Shown here one piece after another: positions 32,222-40,912 of a DNA stretch of 64,000 nt (position 1 is the stretch's first letter; every line of letters begins with the position of its first letter). A program made the translations under genes and the position numbers. This stretch comes from Prorocentrum cordatum (lineage: Eukaryota; Sar; Dinophyceae; Prorocentrales; Prorocentraceae): the NCBI GenBank assembly GCA_963575745.1, contig CAUYUJ010005625.1:428146-492145 (forward strand). Reading direction: 5' to 3'. The notes under the pieces were generated by a model. That model was not told the origin of the DNA and did no database searches. It worked only from the letters and a program-made list of their open reading frames with translations.

Positions 32222-33769
32222 GTGGCCACTGGGAACGGAGGACAAGGTTCGAGTGAACGGTGCCTCGCGACCGCCCTGGGACGAGGAGCCCAGAATTCCC
32301 CCTCACACTTCGACACGATCACCGAGTCGTGGGACCTGGACCCCAAGCCCAAGCCCTGGGCTCAGCAGCTCCTAGAGGACTTCCGACACGCTCACAGCCA
32401 CCGCGAGGACTTCTCCGAGATGGTCCCCTCGGAGTACCCCCTGTTGAAGTTGCTTTGCCTCCAGATTACAAGCACTGGGCCTACTTGGACTTCTCCGTCC
32501 TGAGGGCCAAGACCTACTCGGCATCTTTCGCACCCCCTGAGTACCATCCTGAGGCACCAGAGGTTCCCAGCGTGGAGGAGGAGACGGCCCAGGAGGGCCA
32601 GTTTGTCTGCAACATGGTGCTCAGCACGGGCGCCAAGTGCAACGTAATTACGGCTCTGCACTATGGAGGCGCTCGTTCTCCACGTTGGTCGGGCACACAG
32701 AGTCCGAAACGAAGCCGCGATGCTGACCATTACCAACCAATCCTTCACATCCATTCAAGTACTGAGTACGAAAAGGAATGCCGAAAGACAGTCGGGGGTG
32801 GAGCTCCTTCTTGGCGTAGGAAGTGGTGATCCCAAACGAACTGGTTTATCCTGTATATGCACCCATTCGGCTCAAACTCTATTCGACCTGCAGGTGCACA
32901 TTCGCTCACATTGCTCCCTTCCACCACCCGAAGTACGCCAACGTCGGAACGACCATGTCTGGAGAGGTCGCTGCTGCGGCGGCGCCAATCGACACGATGG
33001 GCCTCCCGGTTCTCATCGAACTGGGAAAAAGATGAGCAGAGCCGTCGAGTGGCGAGGGCAGCTGGGTCAAACAACCAACGGGAGTGGCCGAAGCAGCAGA
33101 CGACGCGGAGGACACGCGGATGGCCGTGGAGGGTGCGCTGAAGGCAAAAGACGTTGCACAGGCGCTGAACCTCCTCATAGACAAGGTTTCTGCATGCACT
33201 TTTAGCTGCTTCGCGACATGGCCGCTGTGATCTGGGTATGCGTGTTGGTTCCGACTGTCGCCCCAATCATCGTGGATTCCAGGGCCGCTGGAAAGCTCTA
33301 CTCGGAGGCGGTTGGGCTCCCAAGCGTGAAGGACAAGCTGGGACCGCCACACTTAACACAGCGCGCGCAGGGTTCAAGTGCATAGTGGAAGCGGAGTCGA
33401 GCCAGAAGATCGGAGGGGGAGGCCCTCGGGGTGGTGCGCCTATTCTACAACAAGTTTATACTACGTGGACAGCAACACGAGCGAGGCTTGTCGATCCAAC
33501 ACTTCAGATGCAAGGGGTGCTACAACGAGGGCATGGCCAGAGTTCAGTTCGCCATCGCGGACGGGGGTGCAGGTTCCGAGCGACACAACGAGCCGCACAC
33601 GCACTCCAAGCTGATGGTCGAGAAAGCGACCGTGGTGCTACTCAAAGGCATGGGCGGCGTTCTCAAACAGGGCATTGCACCTCAGGGCCATCTCCGACAC
33701 CTGGCTCAGAAGATGCTGCACAGGCACAAACTCGGGGGCAAGAGCAAGGGGAAAGGCAAGAACCTGTGA
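32222..33769 (+). pseudogene. Gene-like sequence broken by frame changes, family unknown
   Basis: Protein-like text moves between frames. Frame 2 from 32222 gives WDLDPKPKPWAQQLLEDF. Frame 1 near 32455 continues with LPPDYKHWAYLDFSVLRAKT and QFVCNMVLSTGAKCNVITAL. Frame 2 at 32663 has LVLHVGRAHRVRNEAAMLTI. Frame 3 near 32823 has NELVYPVYAPIRLKLYS and later RMAVEGALKAKDVAQALNLL. Frame 2 from 33218 (ATG) runs through one TAG (33383) into RLFYNKFILRGQQHERGLSI and ends KSKGKGKNL at 33769. The pattern fits a decayed or indel-containing gene better than introns, since the joints lack clear splice sites. I do not recognise the family. Confidence 0.4.
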
Positions 33770-34063
33770 GTGGGGACTGGACGGTCAGGCTCGACGCTCT
33801 ACGGGCACGCGTGGCCACTCGGGAGCGAGCATATCGTACATCGGAGTTTCTTCATGCAGGGGCTTACCGGTGGCTTCTGGGATGGCTTTACGATTCGCTG
33901 ACTGGGCTAGTTCTTGGCATTCGATCGCAAATCCCAGCGTGCCTTTGCGGTTGCCGGGCTCACGTCGCCAAAGTTTTTGCTCGACGGGCTCTCATGCTTG
34001 CCATGGGCCCGCATGTGTTTCAGTGGTGGGCGTTGGGCTCACCCGATGGGTCGGGCCGCCCAC
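33770..34063. other. Unassigned sequence between two gene-like remnants
   Basis: No clear frame on either strand. Confidence 0.3.
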
Positions 34064-34435
34064 CTACCTCTCCCGATGCCGTATTGTGCATGGATATGGC
34101 AGCTGCCGTTTTCCAAGCTTGGCCAGGTGACATCCTTTCTCGCGGAGATCGTGGCTCTGGCGTGTAACCCCCCCGCGCTCGAGCTTCTCGCCGCTCTGGG
34201 GCATGGTGGTGTTCAGCTCGGGGTTCGGCGCCACGCTGTCGTATTTCCAGGTCGCCTGAGGGTCCTCAGGCTGCAGCTCGTTTGTAGCAAGAAAGCGCGT
34301 GCCCGCTGCCGTGTAAGACGTAACTACCCAGTCTTTTGTGCCAGGTTTCAGTTTTTTTTTTCGGGCTGGGCGGACGCCCAGGAAGCCAGCCTGGCACCAG
34401 CCGTGCCGTGAGGCATCGGCCTCCAGGAGCCAGTG
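34064..34435 (-). pseudogene. Minus-strand gene-like fragment, family unknown
   Basis: The open frame of 124 codons ends at TAG (34064-34066). It reads WLLEADASRHGWCQAGFLGV, then a lysine patch encoded by an A9 run, then DWVVTSYTAAGTRFLATNE and WKYDSVAPNPELN. There is no start codon. Upstream on this strand another frame offers ALIKVPGGCSQQSVSLASWG, which would need a frameshift. Residue composition is natural, unlike nearby shadow frames. No domain was identified. Confidence 0.35.
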
Positions 34436-35099
34436 GGGCGTTCCCCCCAGCTCGCGAGCGACACAGATTGTTGCGAACAGCCCCCCGGGACCTTGATGAG
34501 TGCCGCACGGCGCGCGTTACCAGCAACTTCGTATAGTAGAAATGCGATCGTCCGGAGTAGCAGTTGCACGCGTATCACACGGCGCGTATAGCTGCATATC
34601 CCCCCCCCCACGCGCAAGGCCGAGTCCTACCCTATCGTACCGTATCCTATCCTATCCTTTCCTATCCTATATTATCCTCCTCCTTACGCACCGACAGGGT
34701 CGGATGATTTCTGCACTTGCGTCTGGTCGTGTGGACCGTGCCGGCGCCGTCGAAGTTGCCGTTTCAGAGCCCTCTCGGTGTCTTGGGATTTTGACTCCTC
34801 GCGCATCCACACCGAACCATCCAGAACCGACGCCCAGACGGTCGCACGCAGTTTGTCCCTGCCGCGTATATATTCTCACTGTTTACCTTCGCGTGCGCCA
34901 TTCCGACCAGGTAACACTCAACATCTCCATGTCCGGGGACATCAGGACACCCGGGCAGTGAGCAGGGGCTTAGAACCTGCAAGGAACGGAGCTGGCACAG
35001 CTGAGGGGGAGGCAATTGGCGGGAGGAGAGATTTGAATGTGGCGAAGAAGTGGGGACATGCAAGAATGCGACTTGAGAAAGTGAACGAGGGAGTCGGGA
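34436..35099. other. Unassigned sequence with TATCC microsatellite
   Basis: A short TATCC run lies at about 34624-34676. No gene recognised. Confidence 0.4.
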
Positions 35100-35345
35100 G
35101 ATGGAAGAGGAGGAGGAGGAAGAGGTGGAGGAGGAGGAGCAGGATGGAGGCTTGACTTGTTTTGCATTGTATTGCACAGCGTTGCTTCGTATTTCATGTG
35201 CCCTGCCTTGTTTCCCATGTTGCATCTGTCCACACTGTTCTTCTTTGACATGCACTGTTGTGCATTGCCTTGCAATTGTTGACTTTCATATATCCTTGCA
35301 ATGCTCTGCGGTGTGTTGCATTGTGTTACGCTGCCACTGTACATG
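35100..35345 (+). repeat. GGA tract followed by degenerate TTGCATTG repeat
   Basis: GGAGGAGGA at 35100-35150 passes into words such as TTGCATTGT, TTGTGCATTGCC and GTGTTGCATTG to about 35345, an old degenerate tandem repeat. Confidence 0.6.
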
Positions 35346-36037
35346 CTCTCGACAGCACATCATTGCTCGCGTTGCTCTCACTGGTTAGCATCGTTTCGCA
35401 TTGAATCGGTGTTACGCTGCATGGGGCCATCCGTGTTGGTAATACGTCTTTGTTCGGTCCGCGGTATGACCACTTATTGTATACATGGTCTAGTCATTTG
35501 CGTGTTCGTTCATGCGTACAGCTTTGGACATGTCAAGGGCGGGATCTTGCTAGAACTTGAGGACGCGCGAAGCACGCAAGATGGTTCTCGTGTACATGTG
35601 AATAGAAGGGGGCGGTGAGGAGAAAGAGAAAACGGGGAACAGAAAGAGGAGGAGGAGGAAGAGGAGGAGGACCAGTGTAAACCCAACAGTCATCAGCGAT
35701 GTTGGAATCAACCCTCCTTCCAAGCTCCCTCTTCGTAGGCCCCTGTAAAGGTTCCTTTCCACAGGGAACAGCCTCGTAAAACAACCGTTTGAAGACCCTG
35801 AAGCATGCTAAAACACGGTTCTCGGGATTCCAAATTGATGGACCAACCTGACTGTTGCGTTTTGGCGATCCTGAATCCATTCCTGGGACTTCAACACTGC
35901 GAATCGACGTAACTATTCCACTCTCGTATCCCTGAATTCTCCTCCTCCATTCTGCATAATAACTCTTCCCTGTCGCATCCCGCAGCGAAATGTTAGGAAT
36001 GGCCGGGTGGTTTGCCGGAGATATCCTCGCCATTCAT
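35346..36037. other. Unassigned sequence partly related to 58.3-58.6 kb
   Basis: CCTGGGACTTCAACACTGCG (35883) resembles CCTGGGACTTCAGTGCCGCG at about 58483, and CCTTCCAAGCTCCCT resembles CCCTCCAAGTTCCCT at about 58316. A GGA patch lies at 35645-35670. No gene. Confidence 0.45.
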
Positions 36038-36375
36038 GTCCCTGAAGCAACAGTTTCACAGATAGGGCGGGTCGTTTTCAAAATGTGGCTCTCGCCTCGG
36101 CGCCGCGCACATTCGTTTTCAACATTGGCAAGAGTTTCACGGATTGAGGGCGGTTCCTTCTCAAAATGTGGTTCTCGCGTTAGTGCCGCGCACACTCGAT
36201 TTCAAGTGTGCAAGAATTTCACGGATGGAGGGCGGTTCCTTTTCAAAATGTGGCTCTCGCCTCAGCACCGCGCACATTCTTTTTTAACATGTGTACGATT
36301 TTCACGGTTTGAGGCGGTTGTGTTTCTGAATGTGGCTCTCGTCTTAGCGCGGCACAAATCCGTTTCGGAGTAGGA
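36038..36375 (+). repeat. 83-bp minisatellite, four units
   Basis: GGGCGG(G/T)TC or a variant starts units at 36065, 36148, 36230 and 36312. Each unit carries TTCAAAATGTGGCTCTCGC, GCCGCGCACATTC and TTTCACGGAT. The same unit occurs in inverted orientation at 58590-58850. Confidence 0.85.
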
Positions 36376-36470
36376 GGAGGAGGAGGAGAAGGAGGAGGAT
36401 TTGGAGGAGGAGGAGGAGGAGGAGGATGACGACGACGACGACGACGGCGACGAGGCCGGCGCGGATGAAG
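36376..36470 (+). repeat. GGA then GAC trinucleotide microsatellite
   Basis: GGAGGAGGA run changes to GACGACGAC at about 36427. Both are short. Confidence 0.85.
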
Positions 36471-36928
36471 GGTCCGAGGGGTTTACACCCAACGGCGCGC
36501 GCGCTCGAACATGGGCAGGCTCCGAAGCTCGACGGCGGCTTGCGCGCTCGCACCTGGGCTGTCGGGTTGACGGCGGCGGGACGACCTCGCTGCGGTCGAG
36601 GCGGCAGTTTGGCTGCGGGAGGCCTGAACACTGGGCACGAGGAGACCCGTCGGCATGTTTGTTTCAATCCGCGGTCCCAGATGTCCCGACCGCTTTCCCT
36701 GGGGGGGCCTTTCAGTCCTGGGTCCCGTTTTGAGAGTCCCGGGGCCCGATACTCCATATGCCTAATTGATCGACCCACCCTTAAAAAAACGCCCCCCCCT
36801 CGAAATGCGACCTAATATTCGGGACCCCCCTCTTCGACATGGCGCCTTACTATTCCGGACCCCCTCAGCACAATAGCATCGTCGGCGCGGGCACGCCAGT
36901 GGATGTGTTGACACCGATGCGATTCTCA
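36471..36928. other. Unassigned sequence with dispersed repeats
   Basis: TTTCAATCCGCGGTCCCAGA (36663) and ACTCCATATGCCTAATTGAT (36751) are shared with 20.15-20.24 kb. GCGACCTAATATTCGGGACC and GCGCCTTACTATTCCGGACC (36808-36870) match words at 37718-37815 on the far side of the GAT array. Confidence 0.5.
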
Positions 36929-37135
36929 GCATACCACGCCAGAGGATTTATGAACACCCAGGCGGTTGCATTTGAAGCGCAAATTGTTCCTCACCATTGC
37001 GGGCAACATATTCCTCAGGTTCCGCGGAGCGACCCTCTTGCAGCATACCACGCCGGAGGATTTATTAACACCCAGGCGGTTGCATTTGAAGCACAAATTA
37101 TTCCTCACCATTGCGGGCACACCAGAGGATTTGTT
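36929..37135 (+). repeat. 114-bp tandem repeat, two units
   Basis: GCATACCACGCC starts units at 36929 and 37043. Each continues with AGGATTTATGAACACCCAGG or a variant and CTCACCATTGCGGGC. 114 is divisible by 3, so frames stay open on both strands. The minus strand reads FKCNRLGVNKSSGVVC, with two cysteines but no recognised domain. Confidence 0.8.
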
Positions 37136-37213
37136 AAGCGCCGTCGCCGTCGCGATGCACATCGCCATTGCATTGCTATCGCCGACATTGTTGATGCCAG
37201 TAATGATAATGCG

Positions 37214-37615
<402 letters not shown>

Positions 37616-37958
37616 CCAAAGCGGCGAGTTCCAGAAGGCCTTTCGTAATCATAAGGTTGATGTTTACGAGGCTGATAACAATTATGCTTATCAAAGGGCT
37701 GAGCAACGATATCCGAGAGGCGCCTTAATAAATCGGACCCCTCCCTAAGCTCCGATTCTCAGAAAGCGCCCTAATAAACCAGACCCCCCCCCCGTTACGA
37801 AAAAGGCGCCTTGAGAAACGGGGCCCAGGGGCCGAGACCGAGGAAGCGCGCCTGGACTGCAGGGAACCTCATCGGTGCAGACCTGTGTGCCCCCGACGCG
37901 CGAGGGCGACGACGGGGGTGGAACGGCCGCGGCCCCTGGTGCACCCCTCGCAGATGCA
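37616..37958. other. Unassigned sequence with GCGCC(C/T)TAATAAA words
   Basis: GGCGCCTTAATAAATCGGAC (37719) and GCGCCCTAATAAACCAGACC (37767) resemble 36808-36870 and suggest a short dispersed or tandem repeat bracketing the GAT array. Confidence 0.5.
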
Positions 37959-38115
37959 GGCCTCCCGGGTGGGGGCAGCGCGGGCGGGGCCGGAGGACCG
38001 CGCCGCATCGCCGAGGCATCGACGATGCGGCTCGGTGTGCAGCCCGGTTTCTCCGCGCCGGCGTGGCCGATGCAGCGCCGGTGTGGCCGATGCACCGCCG
38101 ACGGCCCTGCCTCCG
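37959..38115. mobile_element. Family C element, diverged copy
   Basis: Starts AGGCCTCCCGGGTGGG, carries GGAGGACCGCGCCGCATCGC and GATGCGGCTCGGTGTGCAGC, like the 54831 copy. The right inverted arm is largely decayed. Confidence 0.65.
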
Positions 38116-38197
38116 CAGCAGAGGAAGAGGGGGCGGGGGGCGCCGGCGGAGGGAGGGCCGAGGCTGGGGCGGCGGAGCAGACGAGAAGGGTTCCGAG

Positions 38198-38355
38198 TGG
38201 AGGGCTTCTTCGAAAGGCCCAGGCGACCCGTCCTCCTCCCTCCTCCTCCTCCTCCTCCTCCTCCTCCTCCTCTCCCCTCCTCCTCCTCCTCCTCCTCCTC
38301 CTCCTCCTCCTCCCTCCTCCTCCTCCTTCTCCTCCTCCTGCTCCTCCTCCTCTCC
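38198..38355 (+). mobile_element. Family B element, copy 2, left part
   Basis: TGGAGGGCTTCTTCGAAAGG, AGGCGACCCG and a CTC tract reproduce the left half of family B. The tract is interrupted at 38355/38356 by retroelement 2 and resumes at 48851. No clear 8-bp duplication remains at the outer ends. Confidence 0.85.
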
Positions 38356-38410
38356 TGCCTCTTCTATTCTCTGTGAGCAAGCTCCTGCTGTCTCCGCAGC
38401 TTCTCTGCCC
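38356..38410 (+). repeat. Left split repeat A1 of retroelement 2
   Basis: TGCCTCTTCTATTCTCTGTG begins a 55-bp sequence repeated exactly at 48604-48658. The first possible ORF opens 3 bases later. Promoter function would be expected here by analogy but is not visible. Confidence 0.9.
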
Positions 38411-38445
38411 AAGTGCCCCCCGTCGGCCGCGCGTGCGGGCGCCTT

Positions 38446-38970
38446 ATGCAGGCGGTCGCACAAGCGGCTCTCCAGGGCGCTGGGGAGATTTTGTTCAGGG
38501 GGCTGCGGGCCGCGCTCTACGAGCGGCTCGTGGCTGCCCCCCTCTCTGTGCTTCAGGACCAGGGGCCTCCATCGCCTGCCTGGTCCATCCAGCAGGCGGA
38601 CTCGTCCGAGGGTGAGGGGGCCTCCTGCCCTCTCCCTTCGGCGGGTTCCACCTGCCCCACCGTCTGCCTCGGGCTGGCGGTGGACCTGAGCGGCGGGGTC
38701 TCTCCCTGGCTGCTCAGCACGGTCGCCGCCCTCCTCTGGGTGACGGCCGCCTGCAGCGCCTGCGCGGGCTGCTGCCTCGGGCTGCTGGGCCCGTACGTGT
38801 GGCGGAGGCTCTGGCCCTCCGCCTGGCCGCGCGGCGCGGTTTCTGCTTCACCTGAGCAGGACCGCCGTGCGGCGCGAGCGCTGGCCTACGGGGCTCCGCC
38901 TCGACCTCAAGCGCTCGAGCGGGCAGACGCCCAGCGTGCGGGCGGCGGCGTCCACGGCGGCGCCCACTGA
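38446..38970 (+). CDS. ORF1 of retroelement 2: small cysteine-rich membrane-like protein
   Basis: The 174-codon frame starts at the first in-frame ATG. It is also open upstream to a GTG at 38413. A helical N-terminal part (QAALQGAGEILFRGLRAALY) is followed by a Ser/Pro linker and a hydrophobic cysteine-rich segment around residues 85-130 (WLLSTVAALLWVTAACSACA then GCCLGLL). That segment could span a membrane once or twice. Its TGA overlaps the ATG of the gag-like gene by one base (TGATG), a stop-restart arrangement that suggests coupled translation. No homologue or domain was recognised. The frame could be chance in GC-rich DNA, but its position and overlap favour a real gene. Confidence 0.5.
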   Translation: MQAVAQAALQGAGEILFRGLRAALYERLVAAPLSVLQDQGPPSPAWSIQQADSSEGEGASCPLPSAGSTCPTVCLGLAVDLSGGVSPWLLSTVAALLWVTAACSACAGCCLGLLGPYVWRRLWPSAWPRGAVSASPEQDRRAARALAYGAPPRPQALERADAQRAGGGVHGGAH

Positions 38971-40910
38971 TGGCGGAGCTGCCACCAGTTGGCGGAGGGC
39001 CCCTTTGGCCCGAGCTCTACCCTTTCGCTGCGCCCACGGCGCGCGACTACGCACGATGGCGCCTAGACGACGGCGACACCAGCTGGGCGGCTATCCCCCT
39101 CGCCTCTCGAGAAGGGGGCATCCTGCTGGCCCTGCCTGGTGCCTTTCGCTCTACAGCGGAGCTCGAGGCTGCCGAGGCGGATGGCTTTGCTGGGATGATA
39201 GGCCCCTTCCAGCTAGTGGACGTCCAGCTCCAGGGGGCCGCTTCACGGCCGCTCGCCACTACCGCATCCGTCCTCGTTATAGATATCGAGGTTGCCGAGC
39301 TCGAGCTCGAGTCGCTGTACCCTCTAGAGGTCGGCGACGACGCAGGCATCGTTCCCTTCGCCGAGGTGCGCAGCCGCGTCTATTGGCCGCATCCTTCGGG
39401 GGTTCGGGTGCTTCGCGAGGGCTACGCTCGTTTGCACGGCGCCCCGCCTACCGCAGGGGAAGAGCCTCTCCCAGGGGCCGATCGGGCTACCCCCTACCAC
39501 TCTGCCGACGAGATGGAGGAGCCCGAGGGGTTCGCGGCCGACGGGGAAGCCGACCGCGCGGCCCCAAGTGCGCGAGCCCCCGCGGTCGCTGGAGCGCCGC
39601 GCGGCCCGCCCGCCAAGCGCGCTGGCGCCGCCGCGCCGCCGCGGGTCGCGGGTCCTGCTCCGATTGCTCCTGGTGCTCCTGCGGCGTCTCTGGACGACGG
39701 GGCTCCCATGACCCGCGCCGAGGTAGCTGCCGAAATGCGCGCCTTGCTTGCAGCCCACGCGGCCTCCACGATGGTCGGCGGACCCGAACCGCTGGGCCCC
39801 GCTCCGGCTGCCCGGAGCGCTCGGCCCGAGGTGCCTCAGCTTTTCAGCGACGAGGCGGCGCGCCTCGGGCTGGATCCTGCGGGGATCGAGGCCGTCTTGT
39901 CCCACGCGCCCGTGGCCCCACATCGGGTCTCCGCGCGCCCCAAGGGACCCACCTCCGCGCTGGTCTCGGCGTGGGAGAAGGCGCGCTCTCTTGCTGTCCC
40001 TCGGGCCCCTTCGTCCGCTTCCGGACCGATGGGCCCCCCGCCGCCGCCTGGGCTAGCCCATCCCGCTGCGGTCGACGGCTTTGCCGAGGCGGGCGGCGCC
40101 GACGGGTTAGAGCCGCCCCTTGCGGCCAATCCGACGGACTTCAGCCTCATGCTTCAGTGCCTGCACCAGTCCCTTTCCTTGCAGCAGGGGCGGGGCCATC
40201 GCCCAGCCTTCCACCCGCTTCTGGGGACCCTGAGCGACCAAGCTCAAACTCCGCCCGCGACCTCGGGCGACCCCGCGCACGCATCGGCTCAGATGGGGGG
40301 AATCGCTCGGAGGCGCGAGTGGCAGCAAGCGCTGATGCAGCACGGCCCCGACGTGCGAGGACTGATGAAGGAGAATTTGGCCCGCGTTCTGGGCGTGGAA
40401 GTCAGCGCCGTGACCCCCATGGCCATGCATCAGTACTTTCGCGAGCACAGCCCCCTCGGGGCTCAGCCGTCGACGCACGAGTTGTTGACGCATTTTGCCT
40501 TCCTCAGCGCCGAGCTGTGGCGGGCCTGCGAGGAGGGCAACCCCGAGAGGGTCCAGACCTTGCTGACTTGCCAGTGCATGTTCATCGACCAGTTGGCGGG
40601 GGACCGCGGCTACCTCGAGGCCGCTTGGTTCCTCACGGGGCTGGAGCCTCCCCCGTGTCGCGTGACCAGTCGTCACACGGAGCGCGAGGCCCAGACCCCG
40701 TTTTCACCCCTAGTGGATCCTCGCTGGCTGTCGGCGCAGGGCGAATACATGAAGGAGCTGCAAGCATTTCGGGCGCGCCTCGACGCCGAGCGCGCCGTCG
40801 CGCTCCCCAAGCATCCACCTCATCAGCCCAAGCAGCCCAAGGTCTCAAAGCCCCCCTTCAAGTCTCAGGGTGCTCCCAAGGCCCCGAAGGCGGTGCCCAA
40901 GAAGGACTGA
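38970..40910 (+). CDS. ORF2 of retroelement 2: gag-like protein
   Basis: The 646-residue protein starts at the ATG overlapping the ORF1 stop. The N-terminal 170 residues are globular-looking (LYPFAAPTARDYARWRLDDG, then SVLVIDIEVAELELESLYPL). An Ala/Pro-rich linker (about 200-400) follows. A helical domain at about 445-560 carries WQQALMQHGPDVRGLMKENL, HELLTHFAFLSAELWRACEE and CQCMFIDQLAGDRGYLEA. The C terminus is lysine-proline rich (KQPKVSKPPFKSQ), suited to nucleic acid binding. There is no CCHC zinc knuckle, as in many DIRS-like gags. Assignment rests on position, size and basic tail rather than on a named domain. It ends 2 bases before the next ATG (TGAAGATG). Confidence 0.7.
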   Translation: MAELPPVGGGPLWPELYPFAAPTARDYARWRLDDGDTSWAAIPLASREGGILLALPGAFRSTAELEAAEADGFAGMIGPFQLVDVQLQGAASRPLATTASVLVIDIEVAELELESLYPLEVGDDAGIVPFAEVRSRVYWPHPSGVRVLREGYARLHGAPPTAGEEPLPGADRATPYHSADEMEEPEGFAADGEADRAAPSARAPAVAGAPRGPPAKRAGAAAPPRVAGPAPIAPGAPAASLDDGAPMTRAEVAAEMRALLAAHAASTMVGGPEPLGPAPAARSARPEVPQLFSDEAARLGLDPAGIEAVLSHAPVAPHRVSARPKGPTSALVSAWEKARSLAVPRAPSSASGPMGPPPPPGLAHPAAVDGFAEAGGADGLEPPLAANPTDFSLMLQCLHQSLSLQQGRGHRPAFHPLLGTLSDQAQTPPATSGDPAHASAQMGGIARRREWQQALMQHGPDVRGLMKENLARVLGVEVSAVTPMAMHQYFREHSPLGAQPSTHELLTHFAFLSAELWRACEEGNPERVQTLLTCQCMFIDQLAGDRGYLEAAWFLTGLEPPPCRVTSRHTEREAQTPFSPLVDPRWLSAQGEYMKELQAFRARLDAERAVALPKHPPHQPKQPKVSKPPFKSQGAPKAPKAVPKKD

Positions 40911-40912
40911 AG

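Noticed and set aside
38867-40912. N-terminal extension of the RT frame upstream of ATG 40913
   Set aside because: It overlaps gag out of frame, is Arg/Gly/Ser-rich and lacks any domain. The ATG 2 bases after the gag stop is a better start.
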